Part shown: positions 48,616 through 57,058 of the stretch, piece by piece
How positions within the stretch are numbered: position 1 is the stretch's first letter
Layout of the letters: each line of letters opens with the position of its first letter
Assembly: GCF_004297125.1 (NCBI RefSeq)
Contig: NZ_SCVD01000006.1
Location: 124,001 to 188,000, forward strand
Source of the DNA: Phenylobacterium sp.
GTDB lineage: Bacteria; Pseudomonadota; Alphaproteobacteria; Caulobacterales; Caulobacteraceae
DNA: 64,000 nt
Direction: 5' to 3'
The notes under the pieces: model-generated
What the model saw: the letters and a program-made list of their open reading frames with translations, nothing else
Databases searched by the model: none
Told to the model about the DNA's origin: nothing
Translations under genes and position numbers: made by a program

Positions 48616-49494
48616 GTGACGCAGGTTGGGGGGCATACGGAACGGGTGAGGCAGCGGACCCATGAAGGGTTCCTGCGGCACAAGGGCTTCCGCTGGGCGC
48701 AGATCGCGACGCTGCTCTGCCTGGTGGTGGTGGCGGTGTACTTCTTCGTGGCCGCCCGCCTCGCCGAGCCGCCCAGCGGCGGCAGTTGGCTGGGCTATAC
48801 GCTGGGGACCATCAGCGCCGGCCTGATCGTCTGGCTGGCGTGCCTGGGCATCCGCAAGCGGGTGATCACGGCGGGCCACTATTCGCTGAAGGCCTGGGTT
48901 TCGGCCCACGTCTACCTGGGCCTGTCGCTGACCGTGCTGGCGACCTTGCACACCGGCTTCCAGTTCGGCTGGAACGTCCACACCCTGGCCTATGTCCTGA
49001 TGATGCTGGTGATCGCCTCTGGGGCCTTGGGCATCTGGGCGTACGCCACCCTGCCCCAGCGCCTGCACGGCAACCGCGGCGAGACCACGCGCAAGCAGAT
49101 GCTGGAGGCCATCGAGAGCCTCGACAAGCAGCTGCACGATCTGGCCCAGCCGCTGGATCGCGCCGGAGCCCAGGTGGTGCGCCTGTCGCTGGAGCAGACC
49201 GAGATCGGCGGCGGGTTCTGGCGCCGTCTGACCGGCGCCCACGGCGACTGCGCCAACCTCCGCGCCATGCGCAAGCTCAAGCAGCTGCCCGCCCCGGCCA
49301 CGCCGCGCCAGGCCGAGGCGCTGGCCCGCATCGAGACCGTCCTGCAGCAGAAGGCCGACGTCCTGGGCCTCGCACGCCGGCAGATGCAGATCACCGCCCT
49401 CCTCGAAGGGTGGCTGTTCGTGCATATCCCCGCCACCTTCGCCCTGCTGGCCGCGCTCACCGCGCACGTGGTCAGCGTCTTTACGTACTGGTGA
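48616..49494 (+). CDS. Five-helix membrane protein resembling a di-haem cytochrome b
   Basis: 292 residues from a GTG. Hydrophobic segments at about 27-48, 58-78, 95-113, 122-145 and 265-290. Histidines at 98 and 112 (helix 3) and at 270 and 284 (last helix) are each 14 apart, the classic pattern for two b-type haems stacked across the membrane. A soluble helical region (150-260) separates them and includes coiled-coil-like stretches. The middle gene between a ferredoxin-domain flavoprotein and a decaheme cytochrome, it would pass electrons, perhaps through quinone, to the periplasm. No named family recognised. Spaced 3 and 1 bases from its neighbours. Confidence 0.75.
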   Translation: MTQVGGHTERVRQRTHEGFLRHKGFRWAQIATLLCLVVVAVYFFVAARLAEPPSGGSWLGYTLGTISAGLIVWLACLGIRKRVITAGHYSLKAWVSAHVYLGLSLTVLATLHTGFQFGWNVHTLAYVLMMLVIASGALGIWAYATLPQRLHGNRGETTRKQMLEAIESLDKQLHDLAQPLDRAGAQVVRLSLEQTEIGGGFWRRLTGAHGDCANLRAMRKLKQLPAPATPRQAEALARIETVLQQKADVLGLARRQMQITALLEGWLFVHIPATFALLAALTAHVVSVFTYW

Positions 49495-49495
49495 G

Positions 49496-51355
49496 ATGGC
49501 CCAGGAATTTCACCTTAAGCTGATCACCCAGCGCTCCGGCGGCGGCGACCCGATCGTGCGCGAGCGGCGCCTGGAGGGTCTCGAGGCCACCATCGGGCGC
49601 GCGCCGGACAACGACATCGTCCTGGCCGACCTGTCGATCGACCCGCAGCACGCGCGGATGCGCTTCATCGGTCCCGGCCGAATTGGCATCGAGTCGGTCA
49701 GCGGCCTGCCGTTCCGGGTCGCGGGCAAGTCGGTGCAGAGCGCCGTCGTGGACGCCGCCGGCCACCCGGTCGTGGCCTTCGGCGAATACACGCTCAGCTT
49801 CGCGCCCGGCGAAGAGGCGGAGGCGGTCGAGGTCACCGTCACCCGCGAGGACGACGAGCATCACGCCAGCCCCGGGGTCTTCTCGCTGCAGGCCAAGGTG
49901 TTCGGCCGCCGCAACATGGCCTGGGTGCTGGGCTCCGGGATCTTCCTGCTCTGCCTGGCCATCCCGATGATCTTCGTGCTGTTCATGGCGAATCCGAAGA
50001 TCCACCCCGACCAGCAGTGGTCCACGGGGCCGCTGTCGAAGGCCCACGCCTTCATGGAGAAGGACTGCAAGTCCTGCCATGCCAACGCCTTCGTCGCAGT
50101 GCGCGACGAGGCCTGCCTGACCTGCCATACGGCGGACCCCGCGACGGCGCCCAAGGCGCTGGACGCCGCACGGCGCCTGGGCAGCCCGTTCGAGCCGCGG
50201 CTGGTCGCCGAGCACGCGGCCCACGCGGACCTGGAGAAGGCCACGCCCCTGCCCCCGGGCTTCGGCCGCAAGGTCAGCGTGATGGTCCAGCGGACGTTGA
50301 ACCATCCGACCGACCGCTGCGCGAGCTGCCACGTCGAACACACGCCGGCCAAGGGCGGCGACCCGACGGCGCCGCTGTCGGACAAGCCGAAGCTGGTGGT
50401 CGTCCAGGACTGCGAGAGCTGCCACAGCCAGCTCAAGATGCGGCTCGCCAAGACCGACCTCATCGACACGCCCGACTGGAGCAAGCACCCGGGCTTCCGG
50501 GCGCTGGTGATGACCCAGGCGGGCCCGAAGCCTTCGTTCCAGCGCGTGGCTCTGGACACCGCGCCGCAGGAGCGCAACGGCCTCATCTTCCCGCACCGCC
50601 TGCACCTGGACCCGCTGGGAGGCGTGGCGCGCCAGGCGATCGGCCTGGGCAAGGCGGCCGGCTATGGCGCGGCGCTGGAGTGCGCCTCCTGCCACCGCCG
50701 CGACGCGTCAGGGACGAGCTTCCTGCCGATCGAGATGGAACGTGACTGCGCCGACTGCCACAGCCTGGCCTACGCCAAGGTCGGCGGCGAACTCCGCGAC
50801 CTCCCGCACGGCGACCTCGACAAGGTGGTCGCCACCCTGGCCGGCCGCACCGTTTCGGCGTCCGGCGGCTCGGATCGCACGCGGCCCGGCCAGATCCGCC
50901 CGACCGCCTTTGCGGCCAGCGGGGCCAGCGCCTATCGCGCCACCTTCTCGCGCGGCGGCGCCTGCTACGACTGCCACACCATCACCTGGGACGGCGACAC
51001 CGTGCGGATGGCGCCGGTGAAGCTGGCGGCGAAATACCTGCCGCGCGGTGGCTTCGACCACGGCGTGCCCGAGCATGGCGGACCGGGGCTGGCCAAGAAG
51101 GGCGGCTTCAAGTGCGCCGACTGCCACCGGGCCCAGACCTCGGACAAGTCGGGCGACGTGCTGATCCCCGACCTGGCCAAGTGCGGGACCTGCCACGGCC
51201 AGACCACGGCCAAGATCGCCGCCGCCGACGACGCCGACTGCACCACCTGCCACAGCTTCCACAAGCCGGGCCAGGCGACGCCCAAGCCCGGCCATCCGCC
51301 GCTGCGGACCCTGCGGTGGACGGAAGCCATTACTCGTCGTGAGGCTGGAGCCTAG
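49496..51355 (+). CDS. FHA-domain membrane decaheme cytochrome c
   Basis: 619 residues. N-terminal FHA domain (about 8-105; GRAPDNDIVL and HARM), one membrane helix (141-164), then a periplasmic region with ten CXXCH motifs: CKSCH, CLTCH, CASCH, CESCH, CASCH, CADCH, CYDCH, CADCH, CGTCH and CTTCH. FHA normally reads phosphothreonine, but the conserved Ser three before the His is Asp here (SIDPQHARM), so binding may differ. The cytosolic FHA could tie the periplasmic haem wire to a kinase or to the flavoprotein. Third gene of the operon, 1 base after the previous stop. Confidence 0.9.
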   Translation: MAQEFHLKLITQRSGGGDPIVRERRLEGLEATIGRAPDNDIVLADLSIDPQHARMRFIGPGRIGIESVSGLPFRVAGKSVQSAVVDAAGHPVVAFGEYTLSFAPGEEAEAVEVTVTREDDEHHASPGVFSLQAKVFGRRNMAWVLGSGIFLLCLAIPMIFVLFMANPKIHPDQQWSTGPLSKAHAFMEKDCKSCHANAFVAVRDEACLTCHTADPATAPKALDAARRLGSPFEPRLVAEHAAHADLEKATPLPPGFGRKVSVMVQRTLNHPTDRCASCHVEHTPAKGGDPTAPLSDKPKLVVVQDCESCHSQLKMRLAKTDLIDTPDWSKHPGFRALVMTQAGPKPSFQRVALDTAPQERNGLIFPHRLHLDPLGGVARQAIGLGKAAGYGAALECASCHRRDASGTSFLPIEMERDCADCHSLAYAKVGGELRDLPHGDLDKVVATLAGRTVSASGGSDRTRPGQIRPTAFAASGASAYRATFSRGGACYDCHTITWDGDTVRMAPVKLAAKYLPRGGFDHGVPEHGGPGLAKKGGFKCADCHRAQTSDKSGDVLIPDLAKCGTCHGQTTAKIAAADDADCTTCHSFHKPGQATPKPGHPPLRTLRWTEAITRREAGA

Positions 51356-51380
51356 CCGCGCCGCAGGCGTCGTCCTTTCT

Positions 51381-51444
51381 GACCACGGACGGGCACGGAC
51401 CCACGCCGACATGTCCGTGTCCTTCCGTGTGGGTTCGTGGTTCG
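51381..51444. repeat. Intergenic imperfect palindromic repeat
   Basis: GACCACGGACGGGCACGGAC on the left and CGTGTCCTTCCGTGTGG, GTTCGTGGTTC on the right are built from repeated ACGGAC/GTCCGT units. They can fold into a long imperfect hairpin around GACATGTC. It lies in the 175-base gap between the decaheme gene and gdhA. Similar CGTG-rich intergenic elements are widespread in bacterial genomes. No gene is seen in it. Confidence 0.55.
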
Positions 51445-51473
51445 AGTCTTCCTTTGGCGCTGGCGCGCCATGG

Positions 51474-51504
51474 AAAACGCCGCCCCGGTTGCCCGAGGCG
51501 GCGT
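51474..51504 (-). terminator. Terminator of gdhA
   Basis: ACGCCGCC / GGCGGCGT form a perfect 8-bp stem (loop of 12). On the minus strand it is followed by TTTTCC, 26 bases after the gdhA stop. Confidence 0.7.
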
Positions 51505-51530
51505 TCGCATTTCCAGCGATGTGAAGCGGC

Positions 51531-52889
51531 CTACACCACCCCGAACGCCAGCATGGCGTCGGCGACCTTCTTGAAGCCCGCGATGTTGGCGCCGCGGACG
51601 TAGTCGGTGACCTTGGAGCCCGGGCGGCCGCCATACTCCACGCAGGACGCGTGGATGCCGGCCATGATGTCCACCAGCAGGCGCTGCAGCTCCTCTTCCT
51701 TCCAGGAGATGCGGGCCGAGTTCTGGCTCATCTCGAGGCCGGAGACCGAGACGCCGCCGGCGTTGGCGGCCTTGCCCGGCGCGAACAGGATCTGGGCGTC
51801 CTTGAAGACGTGTACGCCTTCCAGGGTGGTGGGCATGTTGGCGCCTTCCGACACCGCGATGCAGCCGTTGCCCACCAGGGTCCGCGCGTCGTCGCCCGTC
51901 AGTTCGTTCTGGGTGGCGCAGGGCAGCGCCAGTTCGCAGGGCACGCTCCACGGCGTCTTGCCCACGTGGAACTCCGCGCCGGTGAACTCCTTGACGTACT
52001 CGGAGATGCGGCCGCGGCGCTTGTTCTTCAGGTCCTTGACCCAGTTGATCTTGGTCTGGTCGATGCCGTCGGGGTCATAGATGAAGCCCTCGGAATCCGA
52101 GAGCGTCAGCACCTTGCCGCCGAGCTGGGTGACCTTCTCGGCCGCGTGGGTGGCCACGTTGCCCGAGCCGGAAATCACGGCCTTCTTGCCCTTGATCTCG
52201 TCCTTCTGGGTCGCGAGCATGTTCTGCATGAAATAGGTCGCGCCGTAGCCGGTGGCCTCGGTGCGGATCAGGCTGCCGCCGTACTCCAGGCCCTTGCCCG
52301 TCAGCACGCCGGTGAACTCGTTGGTCAGGCGCTTGTATTGGCCGAACATGTAGCCGATCTCGCGGGCCCCCACGCCGATGTCGCCGGCGGGCACGTCCAC
52401 GTCGGCGCCGATGTGCCGGTAGAGTTCGTTCATGAAGCTCTGGCAGAAGCGCATGACCTCGTTGTCGGACTTGCCCTTCGGGTTGAAGTTCGCGCCGCCC
52501 TTGCCGCCGCCCATGGGCAGGCCGGTCAGCGCGTTCTTGAAGGTCTGTTCGAAGGCCAGGAACTTCAGCACGCTCTCCGTCACCGACGGGTGGAAGCGGA
52601 TGCCGCCCTTGTAGGGGCCGATGGCGTTGTTGTTCTGGACGCGCCAGCCGCGCTGCACGCGGATGTTGCCCTTGTCGTCTTCCCAGCAGACCCGGAAGCT
52701 GATCACCCGGTCCGGCTCGGCGATCCGCCGGAGGATCTGGTACTTGTGATACTGTTCCTTGTCCCGGATGAAGTCGAAGATGTCTTCAGCGACTTCCTGG
52801 ACGGCCTGGGCGAATTCCGGCTGGCCCGGATTGCGGCGTTTCACGCCCTCGATGAACGTCGCAAGATCGACGTGATCACTTACTGCCAT
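51531..52889 (-). CDS. gdhA: NADP-type glutamate dehydrogenase
   Basis: 452 residues, the usual hexameric class length. It aminates 2-oxoglutarate to glutamate. Visible are GPYKGGIRFHPSV, the glutamate-binding Lys in LTGLPMGGGKGG, DVPAGDIGVG with catalytic Asp, and the NAD(P) fold VISGSGNVATHAAEK. ATG 52889 is used: GGGGGACCAC precedes it, and the next ATG upstream adds only four residues. Monocistronic on the minus strand, divergent from the acetolactate-synthase-like gene (179 bases). Confidence 0.95.
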   Translation of the reverse strand: MAVSDHVDLATFIEGVKRRNPGQPEFAQAVQEVAEDIFDFIRDKEQYHKYQILRRIAEPDRVISFRVCWEDDKGNIRVQRGWRVQNNNAIGPYKGGIRFHPSVTESVLKFLAFEQTFKNALTGLPMGGGKGGANFNPKGKSDNEVMRFCQSFMNELYRHIGADVDVPAGDIGVGAREIGYMFGQYKRLTNEFTGVLTGKGLEYGGSLIRTEATGYGATYFMQNMLATQKDEIKGKKAVISGSGNVATHAAEKVTQLGGKVLTLSDSEGFIYDPDGIDQTKINWVKDLKNKRRGRISEYVKEFTGAEFHVGKTPWSVPCELALPCATQNELTGDDARTLVGNGCIAVSEGANMPTTLEGVHVFKDAQILFAPGKAANAGGVSVSGLEMSQNSARISWKEEELQRLLVDIMAGIHASCVEYGGRPGSKVTDYVRGANIAGFKKVADAMLAFGVV

Positions 52890-53068
52890 GTGGTCCCCCA
52901 TAGACCAGCGCGACGCTCGCGCCGGCGGCTCTTCCCTTAAGAAGCTTAGCTTCGAATTCCGTACGGGCTAAGCGCATTTGCGGACGCAAACGGCCGGCCT
53001 CTTCTTTGCCCCTTCACAAGAGCCTGGAATTTGCGACAACTCCCCCGCTGGGATGGGGGCTATAAGTC

Positions 53069-54715
53069 ATGACCAAAGCGTCTGATCTGTTCGTACAATG
53101 CCTGGAAGAAGAGGGCGTCGAGCACGTCTTCGGGGTTCCGGGCGAGGAAAACCTGGATTTCCTGGACAGCCTGTCCCGGTCCACGAAGATCAAGTTGATC
53201 CTGACCCGTCACGAACAGGGCGCGGGCTTCATGGCCGCCACCTACGGCCGCCACACGGGTAAGGCTGGCGTGTGCGTCGCCACCCTGGGCCCGGGCGCCA
53301 CCAACTTCGTCACCGCTGCCGCCTACGCCCAGCTCGGCGGCATGCCGATGATGATGCTCACCGGCCAGAAGCCCATCAAGAAGTCCAAGCAGGGCCGGTT
53401 CCAGATCCTGGACGTGGTCGACATGATGAAGCCGCTGACCAAGTACACCCACCAGCTCGCTTCGGCCGACAACATCCCCAGCCGCGTGCGCGAAGCCTTC
53501 CGCCTAGCCCAGGAGGAAAAGCCCGGCGCAGTGCATATCGAGTTCCCCGAGGATGTCGCCGACGAGCGGACCGAGTCCAAGCCCTTCCCGAAGAGCAATG
53601 CTCGCCGCCCGGTGGCCGACGAGAAGTCGATCCGCGCCGCCGCCAAGCGCATCGAGCAGGCCAAGTCGCCAATCCTGGTGATCGGCGCGGGCGCCAACCG
53701 CACCATGACCAGCCGGATGCTCACCCAGTTCATCGAGAAGACCGGCATCCCGTTCGTCTCGACCCAACTGGGCAAGGGCGTGGTGGACGAACTGTCGCCC
53801 AAGTTCCTGGGCTGCGCGGCCCTGTCGGCCGGCGACTTCGTACACCGCGCCATCGGCGCGGCCGACCTGATCATCAACGTCGGCCACGACGTGATCGAAA
53901 AGCCGCCCTTCTTCATGCAGACCGGCGGCACGGAGGTGATTCACATCAACTTCCGCTCGGCCGAGGTCGATCCCGTCTACTTCCCGCAGTACGAGGTGAT
54001 CGGCGACATCGGCAACGCCATCTGGCAGATCAAGGAAGACATCCTGCCCCAGGCGGGCTGGGACTTCTCGGCCATGTTCAAGGCGCGCGCCGCGGAGGTG
54101 GAGCACACCGCCAAGTCGGACGACGACATGCGCTTCCCCATCTATCCGCAGTACCTGGTCGCCCAGGTCCGCAAGGCGATGCCGGACAACGGGATCATCT
54201 GCCTGGACAACGGGGTCTATAAGATCTGGTTCGCCCGCAACTATCCGGCGCGGATGACCAACACCGTGCTGCTGGACAATGCTCTGGCCACCATGGGCGC
54301 TGGCCTGCCGTCGGCCATGGCCTCCAACATGGTCTACCCGGACCGCAAGGTCATGGCGATCTGCGGCGACGGCGGCTTCATGATGAACAGCCAGGAGATG
54401 GAGACCGCGGTCCGCCTGAAGCTGAACATCACCGTGCTGATCCTGAACGACAACAGCTACGGCATGATCCGCTGGAAGCAGGCCAACATGGGCTTCAAGG
54501 ACTGGGGGCTGACCTACGGCAACCCGGACTTCGTGAAGTACGCCGAGAGCTACGGGGCCAACGGCTACCGCGTCTCCAGCGCCTCGGAGCTGCCCGAGCT
54601 GCTGAGGAAGTGCCTGGACACGCCGGGGGTGAATCTCATCGATTGCCCGGTGGACTATTCCGACAACGACAGCATCCTGAACAAGCAGATCAAGGAACTG
54701 AGCGCGGCGCTCTGA
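53069..54715 (+). CDS. Acetolactate-synthase-like thiamine-pyrophosphate enzyme
   Basis: 548 residues. TPP-enzyme of the acetolactate-synthase large-subunit family, catabolic (AlsS/IlvX-like) rather than biosynthetic, since no small regulatory subunit gene is adjacent. Catalytic Glu is in LTRHEQGAGFMA; the TPP/Mg motif runs GDGGFMMNSQEME to NDNSYGM. It joins two pyruvates into acetolactate, or pyruvate with another aldehyde/keto acid. It is followed 23 bases later by an aldehyde dehydrogenase on the same strand. I cannot choose between acetolactate synthase and a related decarboxylase/ligase. Confidence 0.85.
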   Translation: MTKASDLFVQCLEEEGVEHVFGVPGEENLDFLDSLSRSTKIKLILTRHEQGAGFMAATYGRHTGKAGVCVATLGPGATNFVTAAAYAQLGGMPMMMLTGQKPIKKSKQGRFQILDVVDMMKPLTKYTHQLASADNIPSRVREAFRLAQEEKPGAVHIEFPEDVADERTESKPFPKSNARRPVADEKSIRAAAKRIEQAKSPILVIGAGANRTMTSRMLTQFIEKTGIPFVSTQLGKGVVDELSPKFLGCAALSAGDFVHRAIGAADLIINVGHDVIEKPPFFMQTGGTEVIHINFRSAEVDPVYFPQYEVIGDIGNAIWQIKEDILPQAGWDFSAMFKARAAEVEHTAKSDDDMRFPIYPQYLVAQVRKAMPDNGIICLDNGVYKIWFARNYPARMTNTVLLDNALATMGAGLPSAMASNMVYPDRKVMAICGDGGFMMNSQEMETAVRLKLNITVLILNDNSYGMIRWKQANMGFKDWGLTYGNPDFVKYAESYGANGYRVSSASELPELLRKCLDTPGVNLIDCPVDYSDNDSILNKQIKELSAAL

Positions 54716-54738
54716 TCGGCGGCTCTCGAGGATCCCAC

Positions 54739-56172
54739 ATGACCGCCCTCAAGGACTCCTACCCGCTCTACCTCGCCAACGTGGCCCAGACCCCGAACCT
54801 CGATCTGGAGGTGACGGACAAGTACACGGGCAAGGTGGCGACGCGCGTGGCCCAGGCCGACGCCAAGACCATCGACGCGGGTATCGCCGCCTGCGTCGAG
54901 GCGACGGAGCCCATGGCCCGCCTGCCCGCCTATGCGCGCCAGGAGGTGCTGGCTCATTGCGTGAAGCGTTTCCAGGAGCGCTTCGACGAGTTGGCCTATG
55001 CGCTCTGTATTGAGGCGGGCAAGCCGATCCGCGACGCCCGCGGCGAGGTCACCCGCCTGATCGACACCTTCCGCATCGCCGCGGAGGAGTCGGTGCGGAT
55101 GACCGGCGAGGTCCAGCCGCTGGACATCTCGCCACGCGCCAAGGGCTATCAGGGCATGTGGAAGCGGGTGCCGATCGGCCCCTGCTCGTTCATCTCACCC
55201 TTCAACTTCCCGCTGAACCTGGCCGCCCACAAGATCGCCCCGGCGCTGGCGGTGGGCTGTCCGTTCGTGATGAAGCCCGCCTCGCGGACCCCGTTGGGCG
55301 CCATCATCATCGGCGAGGTGCTGGCTGAGACCGACCTGCCCAAGGGCGCCTTCTCGATTCTGCCGGCGCACCGGGACGGCGCCGATCTGTTCACCACCGA
55401 CGAGCGGCTGAAGCTGCTGTCCTTCACCGGCTCTCCGGCCGTCGGCTGGGACCTGAAGGCCAAGGCTGGGAAGAAGAAGGTCGTGCTGGAGCTGGGCGGC
55501 AACGCCGCGGTGGTGGTCGATGCCGACACCGACCTGGACGACGCCGTCGAGCGGATCATCTTCGGCGCCTTCTACCAGTCGGGTCAGTCCTGCATCGGCG
55601 TTCAGCGGATCATCATCCACGCCGACATCTACGAGGAATTGCGCGACCGCCTGGTGGCCAGGACCAAGACCCTGGTCACCGGCGACCCGCGCGAGGAGGC
55701 CACCTTCGTCGGGCCGATGATCGACGAGAAGGAAGCCAGGCGCCTGGACAGCTGGATCCAGGCCGCGGTGGCCGACGGCGCCACCCTCCTGGTGGGCGGC
55801 AAGCGCGAGGGCGCGATGCTGGAGGCCACGCTTCTGGAGGGCGTCGGACGCAAGGCCGCGCTGTACGCCGAAGAGGCATTCGGGCCCGTCGCCATCCTTT
55901 CGAAGTTCACAAACTTCAAAGATGCGCTCGACGAGGTGAACGACTCCAAGTTTGGTCTGCAGACAGGCGTGTTCACCCGCGATCTCTACAAGATGCTCGA
56001 CGCGTGGGATCACCTGGACGTGGGAGGTGTCGTTATCGGCGACGTGCCGAGCTACCGCGTGGACAATATGCCTTACGGCGGGGTCAAGGACTCCGGCTTG
56101 GGGCGCGAAGGCGTACGCTTCGCGATGGAGGACATGACGGAAATTCGCAATCTGGTCATCCGCCGCCGCTGA
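54739..56172 (+). CDS. NAD(P)-dependent aldehyde dehydrogenase
   Basis: 477 residues from ATG 54739. ALDH superfamily: catalytic Cys in QSGQSCIGVQR, general-base Glu in VVLELGGNAAVV, and the coenzyme stretch SPFNFPLNLAAHKIAPAL with FVMKPAS and FTGSPAVGW. It resembles the glyceraldehyde-3-phosphate/lactaldehyde branch. The 23-base spacing to the TPP enzyme suggests a shared pathway in which one makes or uses an aldehyde. It ends 49 bases before the phosphodiesterase start. Confidence 0.93.
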   Translation: MTALKDSYPLYLANVAQTPNLDLEVTDKYTGKVATRVAQADAKTIDAGIAACVEATEPMARLPAYARQEVLAHCVKRFQERFDELAYALCIEAGKPIRDARGEVTRLIDTFRIAAEESVRMTGEVQPLDISPRAKGYQGMWKRVPIGPCSFISPFNFPLNLAAHKIAPALAVGCPFVMKPASRTPLGAIIIGEVLAETDLPKGAFSILPAHRDGADLFTTDERLKLLSFTGSPAVGWDLKAKAGKKKVVLELGGNAAVVVDADTDLDDAVERIIFGAFYQSGQSCIGVQRIIIHADIYEELRDRLVARTKTLVTGDPREEATFVGPMIDEKEARRLDSWIQAAVADGATLLVGGKREGAMLEATLLEGVGRKAALYAEEAFGPVAILSKFTNFKDALDEVNDSKFGLQTGVFTRDLYKMLDAWDHLDVGGVVIGDVPSYRVDNMPYGGVKDSGLGREGVRFAMEDMTEIRNLVIRRR

Positions 56173-56221
56173 GCGTTCGTATTTACACGGGACCATGCGC
56201 GCTGCTTGGGGAGGCGGCCTT

Positions 56222-57055
56222 TTGTTGACGATTGCGCAGATCACCGACCTCCATGTGACAACGGAGAAGGATCCGCTGAATCAACGGCGGAACGAGGAAC
56301 GCCTGCGCCAGGTGATGCAGGCGATCCACCATCTGCGTCCGCGGCCCGTGGCCATCATCGCCAGCGGCGATCTCGTCGACCGGGGCGAGCGCGAGGAGTA
56401 TGTCGAGCTCCAGCGCCTGATGGCGGGGAGCGAGATTCCCGTCTTCTACGCCATGGGTAACCACGATAGCCGCGAGGGTTTCCTGGCAGTGTTCAGCGGC
56501 CCGGGCGCGGAGACGGACGAGAACGGCTTCGTCCAGTACGCCGTCGATTTCGGTGGCATGCGGATGGTCGTCTGCGACACGCTCGACGGCCCCAACGACG
56601 GCGAATACGACGAGGCCCGCGCCGCCTGGCTCGCCAGGACCCTGGACGAGGAGCCCGACCGGCCCACGGCGGTCGTCCTGCATCACCCGCCGATCCCCAG
56701 CGGCATCCAGTGGATGGACCCAGACCCCGACTCCCCGTGGCTGGGCCGCCTGGAAGCGGTTCTGACCGGCCGCAAGCAGGTGAAGGTGCTGATGTGCGGC
56801 CACATCCACCGCGCGTTCAACGGCGTCTTCGCCGGCCACGTGGTCTCGGCGGCGCCGGCCACCTCGATCCAGCTCACCCTCGACCTCACCGAGGTCGACA
56901 TGCATGTGCCGGATGGGCGCGAGATCCTGGTGGAAGAGCCGCCGGGCTATGCCCTGCTGATGTCCGACGGTCCCAACCTGACCACCCACATGTGCCTGGC
57001 CGGCGACTACGCGCCGGCGGTCACCTACAACTTCCCGTTCCGGAAGCTGGCCTGA
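56222..57055 (+). CDS. CpdA-like cyclic-nucleotide phosphodiesterase
   Basis: 277 residues. Calcineurin-type metallophosphoesterase with the full class III phosphodiesterase motif set: QITDLHV, ASGDLVDRG, AMGNHDS, VLHHPP and MCGHIHRAF. That set and length fit CpdA (3',5'-cAMP phosphodiesterase); glycerophosphodiesterases are close relatives. I chose TTG 56222, 7 bases after GGGGAGG; ATG 56195 adds 9 residues. It is followed by a nucleotide cyclase gene 3 bases on. That pairing supports cyclic-nucleotide turnover. Specific substrate is inferred. Confidence 0.85.
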   Translation: MLTIAQITDLHVTTEKDPLNQRRNEERLRQVMQAIHHLRPRPVAIIASGDLVDRGEREEYVELQRLMAGSEIPVFYAMGNHDSREGFLAVFSGPGAETDENGFVQYAVDFGGMRMVVCDTLDGPNDGEYDEARAAWLARTLDEEPDRPTAVVLHHPPIPSGIQWMDPDPDSPWLGRLEAVLTGRKQVKVLMCGHIHRAFNGVFAGHVVSAAPATSIQLTLDLTEVDMHVPDGREILVEEPPGYALLMSDGPNLTTHMCLAGDYAPAVTYNFPFRKLA

Positions 57056-57058
57056 GCC

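Noticed and set aside
52941-52953. GAAGC-TTA-GCTTC palindrome upstream of gdhA
   Set aside because: Short, with no second copy in the window and no regulator nearby.
53056-53063. GCTATAAG as a -10 for the acetolactate-synthase-like gene
   Set aside because: It lies only 5 bases before the ATG, and no paired -35 was seen at a suitable distance.
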